From an uncultured Ruminococcus sp. (GTDB taxonomy: Bacteria; Bacillota; Clostridia; Oscillospirales; Acutalibacteraceae): a stretch of DNA of 33,630 nucleotides. The stretch is taken from the NCBI GenBank assembly GCA_905235715.1, contig CAJONB010000017.1, positions 1-33,630 of the forward strand, given 5' to 3'. The position numbers and the translations under genes are program-made. Below, piece by piece: positions 7,635 to 17,146 of the stretch. The notes under the pieces are model-generated. The model was not told the DNA's origin. It saw only the letters and a list, made by a program, of their open reading frames with translations, and ran no database searches. Within the stretch, counting starts at the first letter, position 1. Each line of letters starts with the position of its first letter.

Positions 7635-9086
7635 ATGAAAATTTGTCTTGTATGCGAGGGCTGTTATCCGTATGTTGCCGGCGGCGTTTCGTCGTGGGTA
7701 CAGGATATGATCAAGGCGATGCCGCAGCATGAGTTCATTATCTGGGCAATCGGCGCGAACGAGAGCATGAAGGGACAGTTTGTGTATGAGCTTCCCGAAA
7801 ACATTATCGAGGTACGCGAGGTGTTCCTCGATTCGATGCTCAGCACGCGCAGAACGCAGATGAGCGTCATCTCGCTGACCGACGAAGAAACCGTGCAGAT
7901 TTACAAAATGCTGACCTGTGAGGATCCCGACTGGGATATCATCTTCGACATGTTTAAAGAGGGCGGAATCGACCCGATTGACTTCTTGCTCGATCCGTCC
8001 TTCCTGAGGATTCTCAAGGCCGTGTGCGCGGAAAAATACCCGCACCTGCCGTTCACGGACTACTTTTGGACGGTCCGCTCGATGTTTTTGCCGCTGCTGT
8101 ATCTGATTCACAGCGAGCTGCCCGAGGCGGACTTATATCATTCCTGCTCCTGCGGCTATGCGGGCATGCTGGCGGCGGCTGCGGCAAAGCACTACGACAA
8201 GCCCTATATGCTGACGGAGCACGGTATCTATACCCGTGAGCGCGAGGAAGAGATCCTGCGTGCCGGCTGGGTCGCTCCGATGTTCAAGATTCTGTGGATT
8301 GAGCTGTTCTATATGTTTACCCGGTGCGCCTACGACGCGGCTGACATCGTGACCTCGCTTTTCAATTACGCAAGTCACGCGCAGCGCGAGCTGGGCTGCG
8401 ACGGTAAAAAGCAGCTGGTCGTGCCCAACGGCGTCAACACCGACGTTTTCTCCGTTGTGCCGCCGAAGAAGCCCGACGGCTACATCGACATCGGCGCTGT
8501 TGTGCGAATCGCGCCGATCAAGGATATCAAAACCATGCTCTATGCCTTTGCGCGCGTGGAACAGGAAACCGACAGGATCCGCCTGCATATCATCGGGCCG
8601 ACAGAGGAAAATCCCGAGTATTATCAGGAGTGTGTGACGCTTCTCGAAGAGCTGGGACTGAAAAACGCCTTCTTTACGGGACGTGTCAACACCGCGGAGT
8701 ATCTTGAAAAAATAGATTTCACCCTGCTGTCGAGTATCTCGGAGGGTATGCCTTTGGCGACGCTCGAGAGCATGGCGGCAGGACGTCCCGCAATCACCAC
8801 AAACGTCGGCTGCTGCTCGGAGCTGCTTTTCGGTACCGGCGATACCTTCGGAGAAGCCGGAATCTGCGTACCCGCGATGCACCCAAAGCAGCTTGCGGAC
8901 GCGATACTGCGCATGGCGTCCGATCCCGCGCGTATCGAGCGCATGGGCAGTAACGGCAAGAAGCGCGTCCTTGCTTACTTCCGTCACCCCGATATGATAC
9001 AGAAGTATCTGGACGCATACGATAAAACGATAGAAAACTATCATATAAGGAAGGAAACACAATGGCAGGAATCGGATTCGAACTGA
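7635..9086 (+). CDS. pelF: PelF, GT4-family glycosyltransferase
   Basis: Predicted cytosolic retaining transferase that polymerises the Pel chain from UDP-sugars. The N-terminus shows the PelF signature CEGCYPYVAGGVSSWV (about 6-21). The second Rossmann half carries the GT4 EX7E motif, E370-GMPLATL-E378, followed by AAGRPAITTNVG. The 483-residue length is normal for PelF. No membrane segments, so it must be held at the membrane by PelD, PelE and PelG. The ATG has a GGGAAG-type site upstream, and the last 25 bases overlap pelG, which implies translational coupling. Identity is close to certain from motif plus neighbour. Confidence 0.95.
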   Translation: MKICLVCEGCYPYVAGGVSSWVQDMIKAMPQHEFIIWAIGANESMKGQFVYELPENIIEVREVFLDSMLSTRRTQMSVISLTDEETVQIYKMLTCEDPDWDIIFDMFKEGGIDPIDFLLDPSFLRILKAVCAEKYPHLPFTDYFWTVRSMFLPLLYLIHSELPEADLYHSCSCGYAGMLAAAAAKHYDKPYMLTEHGIYTREREEEILRAGWVAPMFKILWIELFYMFTRCAYDAADIVTSLFNYASHAQRELGCDGKKQLVVPNGVNTDVFSVVPPKKPDGYIDIGAVVRIAPIKDIKTMLYAFARVEQETDRIRLHIIGPTEENPEYYQECVTLLEELGLKNAFFTGRVNTAEYLEKIDFTLLSSISEGMPLATLESMAAGRPAITTNVGCCSELLFGTGDTFGEAGICVPAMHPKQLADAILRMASDPARIERMGSNGKKRVLAYFRHPDMIQKYLDAYDKTIENYHIRKETQWQESDSN

Positions 9087-10609
9087 AAAAAGCCTTCAAG
9101 GGCAACAGCATCTCCAAAAAGGTTTGGGGCTATTCCTGCGCGTCCATCGTCGTCGGAGGCCCGACCATTCTGGTGATTGTCGTGCTGATTGTGTTGGAAC
9201 AGATTGCGAACAGCTCTACCGACGAGGGCTGGTATGTTCTTCTGGCGTTGATTACCTATGCGATGATCGGCGCTCTGCTGACCGCCTCGATATTGACGCA
9301 GGTGCTCGCACGATGGTCTGCCGACCATCTGTTCACCAAAGAATATGACAGGATTCTCCCCGCGAACTACGGCGCTTTTCTTATTTTGATTGTGCCGTTC
9401 GGTATACTTGCGGCGCTGCTGCTGTCTACCGCCGACGCGGTGACGCTCCACGATAAAGTCATCACATGGTGCGTATGGGCGCTGATGACGATGATTTATA
9501 TCCAGATGGGCACTATCACGGCAATCAAGAAATATGTCAGCCTGGTGCTGTGGTTCACCATCGGCGTTATCGCCGTGATTCTCTCGGCGCTGCTGTTTAT
9601 CCACGTGCTGCACATCTACCATATCACCTCGATTCTGCTCGCGCTGTTCATCGGCTACGGTATCATCTTCATCGGCTATACGCGCAGCCTGCATATCGAA
9701 TTCCCTCCGGGACACGGCAGTATCTTCCGCTTTGCCGAGTATATGGATAAATATAAGGCGCTGATTGTCTGCGGCTTCTTCGGCATCGCTATGTCGTTCG
9801 TGCATATCGTTATCATGTGGTATACGAGCGATTACAGCGAACAGGTGACGGGGCTGTTCTACCGCGCGAGAGTGTACGACGTATCGTCCTTCTATGCCTT
9901 TCTCGTCGCCGTACCGACCAACGTGCTTTTCGTCGTTTCGATGGAAACGCGGTTCTATGAAAAATTTCACGCTTACTTCTCGGCGGTATCGTCGAACGGA
10001 ACGCTTGAGGACGTCAAGAACGCGCGCAACGATATGATCCACGCGCTGAAAACAGAGCTGCTGCGGCTGGAGCTGATTCAGCTGATCGTCTTGATTGCCT
10101 ATATGGCGCTGATGCGGTTCTATCTGGAAACCATCGGCTTTACCCAGACGCTTCTGATTCTCTTTTTCCTTTTGTGTATCGGCTATGCGGCTCAGGGTAT
10201 CGGCGCAAGCATGGTATTGCTGATGCTGTATTTTGACGACCGGAAGGGCGCGATGCTCACGGCGCTTTCGGGCTTTACCGCCTCAGCGGTTATGACGCTG
10301 ATTTTTACCCCTTACCCGAATTTGTACGGACTTGGTTACGCAATCGCGGGACTGGTGATGTTCCTCGTCGGTCTGATACGCATCAACTTCTTTATCAAGG
10401 ACGTGGACGACTACGTCTTTGCACGTCAGCCGATATTTGAGATTGAGAGAAACAACGCCTTTCTGCGATATGTATATCATCTTGATGAACGCGCTTTGGA
10501 AAAGGAAAAGAACTTTATCAGACGCAGGAGAAAATTTGGCTTTGATAAAGATAAGCTCCGCGAGATTGAACTGGAGGAGCTTCAGGAAAGAGTGGAGGAA
10601 AAATCATGA
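9062..10609 (+). CDS. pelG: PelG, polytopic Pel exporter
   Basis: Predicted membrane transporter that moves the growing Pel chain outward. The start MAGIGFELKKAF is the conserved beginning of PelG proteins, which fixes the start at 9062 inside the end of pelF; AAGGAAGG precedes it. About 12 hydrophobic segments cover residues 20-450, in the manner of flippase-like (MOP superfamily) carriers, and a charged cytosolic tail of about 60 residues ends the protein. Its TGA overlaps the next ATG by 4 bases. No outer-membrane PelB or lipoprotein PelC gene is found nearby, as expected for a single-membrane cell. Confidence 0.94.
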   Translation: MAGIGFELKKAFKGNSISKKVWGYSCASIVVGGPTILVIVVLIVLEQIANSSTDEGWYVLLALITYAMIGALLTASILTQVLARWSADHLFTKEYDRILPANYGAFLILIVPFGILAALLLSTADAVTLHDKVITWCVWALMTMIYIQMGTITAIKKYVSLVLWFTIGVIAVILSALLFIHVLHIYHITSILLALFIGYGIIFIGYTRSLHIEFPPGHGSIFRFAEYMDKYKALIVCGFFGIAMSFVHIVIMWYTSDYSEQVTGLFYRARVYDVSSFYAFLVAVPTNVLFVVSMETRFYEKFHAYFSAVSSNGTLEDVKNARNDMIHALKTELLRLELIQLIVLIAYMALMRFYLETIGFTQTLLILFFLLCIGYAAQGIGASMVLLMLYFDDRKGAMLTALSGFTASAVMTLIFTPYPNLYGLGYAIAGLVMFLVGLIRINFFIKDVDDYVFARQPIFEIERNNAFLRYVYHLDERALEKEKNFIRRRRKFGFDKDKLREIELEELQERVEEKS

Positions 10610-12387
10610 GAAATGCTAAATATTATATCGTTGTTATCTGCCTGTTGCTGGTGGCGGCGCTCGGCTTCTATACGCTGATTCCCGCAATGGGACTGAATGA
10701 TGACGTCAATGCTGACGCAGCGGCGGACGGGGCGAACTCCGACGAGAGCGCACGTACCGTTTCAATCGACAGCAAAAGCGATTTTCATGAAGATAACTCA
10801 ATCTACGACTATGACCATACCAAGGTCGATTACTTGTATGTTACCGTTAAGCAGGGCACCGAAGCAGAGGGCACCAATCATACCTTTGACGAGGTGAACT
10901 CCTACCGCAACCTGCAGGGCATGACGGGCGTTGAGAAAATTCTCGCGAACGCCATCGTCAAGGTCGGCGATAAAAACGGGCCTCTCCCGGGAGAGCTTGG
11001 CTATACCGAGGACGCCGCCAACGCGACCATCAATGTCCGCGGACGAACCTCGACCGGTTATCAGTGGAAGTCATACAAGCTCAAGCTGTTTAAGGACGAG
11101 GACAAGTGGCACGGCTCGCGGACAATCGCGCTGAACAAGCATCCTGCCGATTTGACGCGCCTGCGCAATATGATGTACTTCGACCTTGCCTCTCAGGTGC
11201 CGTATCTGACGAGCCTGCGGACGCACTTCGTCCATCTTTATATCTGCGACGATACGAAGTCCGGCGACGGAAGCGGCGCATATAAGGATTACGGTCTTTA
11301 CACACAGATCGAACAGCCTAACAGCACCATGCTTCGTGAGCACGGTCTGTCCTCGGGCGGCGCGCTTTACAAAGCGAACATGAACGAGTTCTTCCGCTAC
11401 AAGGATTACATAAAGCTCGCGACCGATTCGGACTATGACGAGGATAAGTTCAACGAGGTGCTAGAGGTCAAAACGACGCAGGATCACTCTAAGCTGATTG
11501 CGATGCTCGACGCCGTGAATAACTATGAAATACCGATTGAGGACACGATTGAAAAATACTTTGACGTAGACAACCTGCTCAGCTACATTGCCTTCAATAT
11601 CATCATGGGCAACCCTGACTCGAACGCGCAGAACTACTATATCTACTCCCCTGTCAACAGCGAGAAGTGGTATGTTCTGCCGTGGGACGGCGACGCGTGT
11701 CTGCGCTACTATGAATACGACGCGACGGATAACCTTTACCGTGAGGGCGAGTGGTCAAAGGGTATCAGCAACTATATGTCGGTGGGGCTGTACCAGCGTA
11801 TGTTCCAGCAGCCGGAATACAGAGAGATGCTGACCGAACGCATCGAATATCTGCACGACAATATCGTCAACAAAGAGACCGTCGGCGCACTGATTAAAAA
11901 GTACCGCGCGGTGGTCGATCCGTTTATGGAAGTCGATCCCGACAAAACCTCGCTGAGAATGGATCTGGGGCTGCGCGACGATATCCTCAACCACATGCCC
12001 GACGATGTTGAAAATGCCTATCGGTATTATTACGAATCTCTCGACAGGCCTATGCCGTTCTACCTCGCCGACGTCGAGAATGTGAAGGGCAAGCTGGAGT
12101 TCACTTGGGACCCCTCAATCAGCTTCAACGACGAGGTCATCACCTATCGCTTCCAGGTATCCGATTCACCGAGCTTTACAAAGAAATCCATTTTGGTGGA
12201 CAAAACGACCTTCAACGTCAAGTATCAGACCGATATGCTCAAAGAGGGGATGTACTTCTTCCGCGTGATTGCGACTGACGAGAGCGGCAACGAAGCGTAT
12301 GCCTTTGACGAATATTCAAGCGAAGGTATCTATAACGGTATCAGAATGTTCACGGTCGACGATAAGGGAAAGGTGGCGACGCATTGA
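10606..12387 (+). CDS. CotH-like kinase domain protein, secreted or membrane anchored
   Basis: CotH proteins are atypical kinases that phosphorylate serine residues of surface proteins. Here one N-terminal hydrophobic segment (about 5-24) places the rest outside. The CotH core (about 130-400) shows RGRTSTGYQWKSYKLKL, then LNKHPADLTRLRN, the metal/nucleotide segment GNPDSNAQNYYIY, and YVLPWDGDACLRY. The C-terminal 90 residues are beta-rich and resemble a fibronectin III domain. Start overlaps pelG (ATGA); stop overlaps the TTG of the VTC gene. CotH, VTC and DUF4956 genes often travel together in Firmicutes and Actinobacteria. Here they are embedded in the Pel operon, suggesting that polymer-associated surface proteins, or the polymer itself, are modified. 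That substrate is inference. Confidence 0.88.
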   Translation: MRNAKYYIVVICLLLVAALGFYTLIPAMGLNDDVNADAAADGANSDESARTVSIDSKSDFHEDNSIYDYDHTKVDYLYVTVKQGTEAEGTNHTFDEVNSYRNLQGMTGVEKILANAIVKVGDKNGPLPGELGYTEDAANATINVRGRTSTGYQWKSYKLKLFKDEDKWHGSRTIALNKHPADLTRLRNMMYFDLASQVPYLTSLRTHFVHLYICDDTKSGDGSGAYKDYGLYTQIEQPNSTMLREHGLSSGGALYKANMNEFFRYKDYIKLATDSDYDEDKFNEVLEVKTTQDHSKLIAMLDAVNNYEIPIEDTIEKYFDVDNLLSYIAFNIIMGNPDSNAQNYYIYSPVNSEKWYVLPWDGDACLRYYEYDATDNLYREGEWSKGISNYMSVGLYQRMFQQPEYREMLTERIEYLHDNIVNKETVGALIKKYRAVVDPFMEVDPDKTSLRMDLGLRDDILNHMPDDVENAYRYYYESLDRPMPFYLADVENVKGKLEFTWDPSISFNDEVITYRFQVSDSPSFTKKSILVDKTTFNVKYQTDMLKEGMYFFRVIATDESGNEAYAFDEYSSEGIYNGIRMFTVDDKGKVATH

Positions 12388-13151
12388 TTTTCAACTTCAA
12401 TAAGACGCCGCAGAAAAACGCGAAATTCCGCCATGAGCTGAAATATTTTCTCAACTGGCAGGAAGCGGAGCTTCTCCGTGCCCGCCTTGCTCCGATTATG
12501 GAGCGCGACCCGCATGTCAACGAGGACGGCGAGTATCTGATTCGCTCGCTGTACTTCGACGATTACTTCAACTCGGCTTATATCGAGAAGGAAGCGGGTA
12601 TTTACGCAAGAAAAAAGTACCGTATCCGTATTTATAACTACAGCGATTCCGTCATTTCCTTTGAGCGGAAGATGAAGCACGACCAGTATATCTATAAGCA
12701 ATCCGCAAAAATCACACGCGAGGAATGTGACCGGATTCTTGCAGGAGATTATGCCTTTCTGGAGAAAAGCAGCAATCCCTTCAAGCAGGAGCTTTATGTA
12801 GAACTGCAGTCGCGGCTGCTGCGTCCGAGAGTCATGGTCGACTATGAACGCGAGCCGTTTATCTACCGGGCGGGCGACGTCCGAATCACCTTTGATAAGC
12901 ACGTCAGGGGAAGCGGCTTTTATGACCTCTTTGACCCGGACTTGCCCGTGACCGACGTCGTTCCGCGCGACAAGGTGGTGCTGGAGGTGAAGTTCACCCA
13001 GTTCCTGCCTAATGTGATACGTAAGGTGCTTCCGCCGAAATCCGCGGAGAACTCCGCTATATCAAAATTCATACTCTGCTGTGACGTTGCGCCGAAAGAA
13101 GCTGAGTCCTTCACGATATGCGCGCAAAACTCAGCCATGAAGCCTGTATAA
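12384..13151 (+). CDS. VTC-domain protein (polyphosphate polymerase-like)
   Basis: VTC domains form a tunnel of basic residues; in yeast Vtc4 it makes polyphosphate from ATP. The usual marks are present: RHELKYFL near the N-terminus, IRSLYFDD, KYRIRIYN, SFERKMK with further lysines, PRVMVDYERE, VRITFDKHV and VLEVKF near the C-terminus. All 255 residues are used by the single domain, with no SPX domain and no membrane segment. The start is a TTG that overlaps the cotH stop (TTGA), with AAAGGTGG nine bases before it. Whether this bacterial type makes polyphosphate or another phosphate product is not settled by sequence. Cytosolic; it probably works with the DUF4956 membrane protein that follows. 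Confidence 0.88.
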   Translation: MIFNFNKTPQKNAKFRHELKYFLNWQEAELLRARLAPIMERDPHVNEDGEYLIRSLYFDDYFNSAYIEKEAGIYARKKYRIRIYNYSDSVISFERKMKHDQYIYKQSAKITREECDRILAGDYAFLEKSSNPFKQELYVELQSRLLRPRVMVDYEREPFIYRAGDVRITFDKHVRGSGFYDLFDPDLPVTDVVPRDKVVLEVKFTQFLPNVIRKVLPPKSAENSAISKFILCCDVAPKEAESFTICAQNSAMKPV

Positions 13152-13167
13152 ACGAAAGGGGATATTT

Positions 13168-13845
13168 ATGAGTGTAAGTGATTTTATCAAGGATTCCATG
13201 ATGGAATTCTTCCAGACAGGATTGACCGTCGGCAGCGTTGTCAGTGCGATTGCGCGTCTGCTTGTCGCGCTGGCAATCGGCTTTGTCATCTATCTGCTGT
13301 ATAAGGCGAGCTTCCGCGGCGTCGTATACAGCGAATCCTTCGCGATGAGCTTGGTCGGTATGACGCTCGTCACCAGTGCGATGCTCGTCGCCATCAGCTC
13401 TAACCTGGTACTGTCGCTGGGCTGCGTCGGCGCGCTGTCGATCGTGCGTTACCGTACCGCAATCAAAAGCCCGATGGATTTGATGTTTCTGTTCCTGTGC
13501 GTCGGCGTCGGCGTTTGTATCGGTGCGGGCATGATTTACATTGCGGTGATTGTCGTGGCGCTGTTTGCCCTGCTGCTGCTGATTATGGCGAAGTCAAGAA
13601 GCAACGAGGAGCTGTACGTTCTGATTATTCATTATACGGGCGCGGATATCACCGAAAAGATTCAGAGCATCTTAGGCGATACCAAGTATAAGATCCAGTC
13701 TACCACGATTCGGAAAAACGATGTGGAGATGGCGGTAGAGGTTCGTGTCAAGAATAAGAATCTGGCGTTCACGGAGGATATTTCGGCGCTTGAAAACGTC
13801 AACGACATGACAGTCGTTCAGTATAACGGCGACTATATCGGATGA
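13168..13845 (+). CDS. DUF4956-like membrane protein
   Basis: A 225-residue protein with four or five membrane segments between residues 20 and 150 (a GxxGALSIVRYRTAIKSP stretch lies in a loop after the second or third). A soluble alpha/beta C-terminal domain of about 75 residues follows. The RYRTAIKSP loop and domain plan fit DUF4956, a family repeatedly found next to VTC and CotH genes. Function is unknown. It could be a channel or a partner of the VTC enzyme, but nothing in the sequence proves this. AAAGGGG precedes the ATG, and its stop overlaps the next start by 4 bases. Confidence 0.82.
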   Translation: MSVSDFIKDSMMEFFQTGLTVGSVVSAIARLLVALAIGFVIYLLYKASFRGVVYSESFAMSLVGMTLVTSAMLVAISSNLVLSLGCVGALSIVRYRTAIKSPMDLMFLFLCVGVGVCIGAGMIYIAVIVVALFALLLLIMAKSRSNEELYVLIIHYTGADITEKIQSILGDTKYKIQSTTIRKNDVEMAVEVRVKNKNLAFTEDISALENVNDMTVVQYNGDYIG

Positions 13846-15179
13846 TGGTATTGAAGAAAACGCGGCTTTACTCTTTGCTGCTTATCATTTGCCTGATTTT
13901 TTCCGCTTGCTCTTCAAATACGAATACAGATACAGAAACTGTCACAGAGCTGACGTATGAAAAGGGAGAAAGCTCCGCCTTGAATCCGTACAAAGGCTTT
14001 GTCGCATGGGCGGATGAGGACGCGGAGAGAAACATGGACTTTTCCCTCGTGTACGTCGATATCCTGTGGAGCGAATTCGAGCAGGAAGAGGGCGTGTATG
14101 ACATCGCCGCATTAGAAGAAAAATACCACTTCTCCAAATGGCGCAAAGAGGGTAAGAAAGCCGTTTTCCGTATCGTGCTCGACAGCCCCGGCGACGAACG
14201 CCATATAGATATTCCGAAATGGCTGTATGATATGACCGGCGACGGCGTGTACTACGATATTTCCTACGGTATGGGCTACTGCCCCGATTATGCAAATCCC
14301 GTGCTTATGGAAAAGCACCGTCAATTGCTCAAAGTGCTGGCACAACGCTACGGAAAAGACGACTTTTTGGCGTACATTGAGCTTGGCTCTCTCGGCCATT
14401 GGGGAGAGTGGCATATCCACGAAGATATCGGACTTCAACTGCTCCCTGAGGTATATGAAGCCTATGTCGGGCAGTACCTTGAGGAATTCCCCGGGAAAAA
14501 GCTGCTCATGCGCAGAACGTTCAGGATTGCCGGCGAAAACGGAATCGGTCTTTATAACGATTCGTTTGCACGCGAGGGCGAGACAAACCGCTTCATCGAC
14601 TGGATTAAAAACGGCGGAGATTATGAGGACGTACCCGACGCGCTCACCCCGATGCCCGATGCGTGGAAGAACGCTCCCCTCGGGGGCGAAATCAGCAGCT
14701 CCATAGACCGCATGGCGGCGTTAGACGACGCCGATGCGCTGATGAAAACGCTCAAAGCGCTTCACGTCACCTTTATCGGCCCTACAAACTGGCTGGGCAA
14801 GGAGCTCAGCGATGAGCAATTAAAAGAAGAAAAGCGGATAGCCGACGCACTCGGCTACGACTTCTATGTCAGCGGTGTGACGATCCGCAGCAAGGGCGGG
14901 GAGAAAACCTGCGATATCGAGCTTGAAAACGCCGGCTGCGCGCCGCTGTACTATCCCTATGACATTCATATCAAGCTGACGGGGGAGGAGTATGAGGAAG
15001 AGCGTACCCTTCAGGAATACGACCTTACCGCGCTGCTCCCGGAGAATTCGATTACAATAAGCTTTCCTCTGCCGCAAGAGGCTGAATCATTATCGATCGC
15101 ACTGATGAATAATGACAGCGACGGTATCTATCTCTCAAACGATACCGAACGTGACGGCTATTGGCAAAAACTGTTTTAA
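13842..15179 (+). CDS. DUF4832/DUF4874-like lipoprotein, possible glycoside hydrolase
   Basis: A signal peptide ends in a lipobox-like FSAC, so Cys23 should be lipidated and the protein held on the outer face of the membrane. Residues 46-330 read like a TIM barrel of the DUF4874/DUF4832 type: NPYKGFVAW near the start, then AYIELGSLGHWGEWH with E180 and E189 as candidate acid residues. The last 110 residues are beta-rich, the DUF4832-like part. Start overlaps the DUF4956 stop by 4 bases. Because the PelA-like protein here lacks its hydrolase domain, this lipoprotein is an attractive candidate for the polymer-cleaving activity. The hydrolase role is inference; family assignment is by recalled motifs. 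Confidence 0.78.
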   Translation: MMVLKKTRLYSLLLIICLIFSACSSNTNTDTETVTELTYEKGESSALNPYKGFVAWADEDAERNMDFSLVYVDILWSEFEQEEGVYDIAALEEKYHFSKWRKEGKKAVFRIVLDSPGDERHIDIPKWLYDMTGDGVYYDISYGMGYCPDYANPVLMEKHRQLLKVLAQRYGKDDFLAYIELGSLGHWGEWHIHEDIGLQLLPEVYEAYVGQYLEEFPGKKLLMRRTFRIAGENGIGLYNDSFAREGETNRFIDWIKNGGDYEDVPDALTPMPDAWKNAPLGGEISSSIDRMAALDDADALMKTLKALHVTFIGPTNWLGKELSDEQLKEEKRIADALGYDFYVSGVTIRSKGGEKTCDIELENAGCAPLYYPYDIHIKLTGEEYEEERTLQEYDLTALLPENSITISFPLPQEAESLSIALMNNDSDGIYLSNDTERDGYWQKLF

Positions 15180-15190
15180 CGGAGATTGCT

Positions 15191-17146
15191 ATGATGAAGA
15201 TAATGGAAAAACAGAATAAGATTGCAGAGCTGATTCTATCGGTGATGATTGCGCTGTATACAATAGCGATGCTTGCGCTGGGTGCGGCAGGCGGCGAATT
15301 CTTCTACGTCGGTATGACGGACGCAGAACGCATCGTTTTCTGGCTGGTAACAGCCGTCGGCGTATGCGCATTCTTTCTGGCGGCGATTCAGGAGCTGCGC
15401 TTTAACGGACGGCAGCCGTACCGTATGTTCTGTATGCTTACGGTATGCGTCGGCTTTATTCCGCTGATTGCGGACGCCTTCAGCATACTGCAGGGCAGCG
15501 ATATCCTGCTGCGCGTTGCGCTGGGATTTGTTGCGTCGGGCATGATACTGGCAAGCATCAGCCGCCGCAACAGCCTGATTGCGTTTGCGGCAATTGTGCT
15601 GACGCTGCTTTCACTTGTACTGCCGCGCTCCGAACCGCTTATGAGAGCATGGGCCATTTTGCTGTTCCTGCTGCCGGTTCTCTCTGCCGCGTTCACGCGC
15701 GATTTTGCAAAAAAGCAGGTCTTTATCCGCATCCCATGCAGCTTTGTCTGTGCGGCGCTCTGTATTACGGGCTATGTTTGGAACCGCAGCTTTTATGCAA
15801 TCGCGGCGGTTGCGTGTATACTGTACGTCGGACTGTGTATTTGGCTCAATGCAGGCGTGCTGAAGCGCATGGCAGAGCAGGAAAAGGCGGCAAATTTGAA
15901 GCCCGCGCCTGCTTTGGAAGCTGTGACAGCAGCGCCGGTATCCGAAACGATTGCAGAACCCCTTCCCGAAAGCAATACAAAAGCGGCTCCTCCGGCGGCT
16001 GAGCCCGCGCCGGCGGCGCCCGCCGAAATTGCTGTTCCGGTACAGCCTGAGACGGTCGCAGAAGCTCCTTCGGCAGCGGTCACGGAGACAAAGGAAGCTC
16101 GTATTGTTGCCGAAAATATCGTACAGGAGCTTGCACTGACAGATAAATTTGACGGCGTTGTCGCCTTTCTGCTGGACAAGGACGGTACATGGTACCGCTA
16201 TGTGCGGTCAAAGCAGGATATCCTGCCGTGTGACGACAGCCTGAATCCGCTCCTCGAAAGCCTGCTCGAAAAAGATAAGCGCGAATCTGTCGTCCAAGCA
16301 ATCAAGACACAGGACTCCTGCAAGATTCCGTGCCGTATGTGGGACAACCGGCAGAATGTGTATACCGATGTTCTGATCCAATCCGTCACCCGACCCGACG
16401 GGCGCAAATATGTTTTGATTTTCAATACCTCCGCCGCTATCACACAGGAGAATGAGAGAGTCGCTGTGCTGGAGCAGGAGGTTGATAAGCTGAACGCATT
16501 CATCGACGCAAAGTACCAAGACGAACGGCGTATTTTCTTCGCGGTCAATGAGTTCCTTATCTCGCTGATTGAGCGCCGCAGTGAAGAATCGGTCAAGCAT
16601 CTGAACAACATCTCGCTCTGTACCGCTATCCTGATGAAAAAGGCGCAGGAGCTGTATCCCGAGATGGGAATTACCGATGAATTTATCCGCGACGTATCCG
16701 ATGCGTCAATCTTCCACGACGTCGGCAAGATTGAGGTGCCTGACGCGGTACTGACGAAGAAAGGCAGATTCACTCCCGAAGAATATGAGGAGATGAAGAA
16801 GCATACTGTCTACGGCGGCGAGATTATCAACCGTATGCCCTACGCCAAGAGCCAGGAGCAAATCATGAAATACGCCTATGAAATTGCCATCAAGCACCAT
16901 GAGCGTGCCGACGGCAAGGGCTATCCGCTCGGACTGACGGAAAAGGATATCCCCTTCTATGTCCAGGTTGTATCGCTTGCCGATGTATTTGAGGCGCTGG
17001 TATCCAAGCGCGTCTACAAGGATGCCATCCCCTTTGAAAAGGCCATCCAAATGATTGAAAACGGTGAAAGCGGAGCCTTCTCCGATAAGATTATCAAGTG
17101 CCTTGAGGCTTCGCGCGAGGAACTGAAAAACGTTCAGCTGGCATGA
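15191..17146 (+). CDS. Membrane HD-GYP protein, c-di-GMP phosphodiesterase
   Basis: Predicted to hydrolyse c-di-GMP. About eight membrane segments (residues 8-225) are followed by a Pro/Ala/Glu-rich linker (about 235-300), a PAS-like segment (about 320-420), a helix, and an HD-GYP domain. Metal and signature residues are intact: H509-D510 in FHDVGK, a later HTVYGGEII, H569-H570-E571, and D574-GKGYP. The ATG at 15191 is chosen over an upstream TTG at 15161 because GGAG sits six bases before it and the upstream start would lie inside the lipoprotein gene. It begins 11 bases after that gene's stop, so it closes the operon and makes a negative-feedback enzyme for the signal that induces it. Confidence 0.9.
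   Translation: MMKIMEKQNKIAELILSVMIALYTIAMLALGAAGGEFFYVGMTDAERIVFWLVTAVGVCAFFLAAIQELRFNGRQPYRMFCMLTVCVGFIPLIADAFSILQGSDILLRVALGFVASGMILASISRRNSLIAFAAIVLTLLSLVLPRSEPLMRAWAILLFLLPVLSAAFTRDFAKKQVFIRIPCSFVCAALCITGYVWNRSFYAIAAVACILYVGLCIWLNAGVLKRMAEQEKAANLKPAPALEAVTAAPVSETIAEPLPESNTKAAPPAAEPAPAAPAEIAVPVQPETVAEAPSAAVTETKEARIVAENIVQELALTDKFDGVVAFLLDKDGTWYRYVRSKQDILPCDDSLNPLLESLLEKDKRESVVQAIKTQDSCKIPCRMWDNRQNVYTDVLIQSVTRPDGRKYVLIFNTSAAITQENERVAVLEQEVDKLNAFIDAKYQDERRIFFAVNEFLISLIERRSEESVKHLNNISLCTAILMKKAQELYPEMGITDEFIRDVSDASIFHDVGKIEVPDAVLTKKGRFTPEEYEEMKKHTVYGGEIINRMPYAKSQEQIMKYAYEIAIKHHERADGKGYPLGLTEKDIPFYVQVVSLADVFEALVSKRVYKDAIPFEKAIQMIENGESGAFSDKIIKCLEASREELKNVQLA

Noticed and set aside
15161-15190. 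TTG start for the HD-GYP gene giving 10 extra residues
   Set aside because: Lies inside the previous gene without a Shine-Dalgarno; the ATG at 15191 has GGAG at good spacing.
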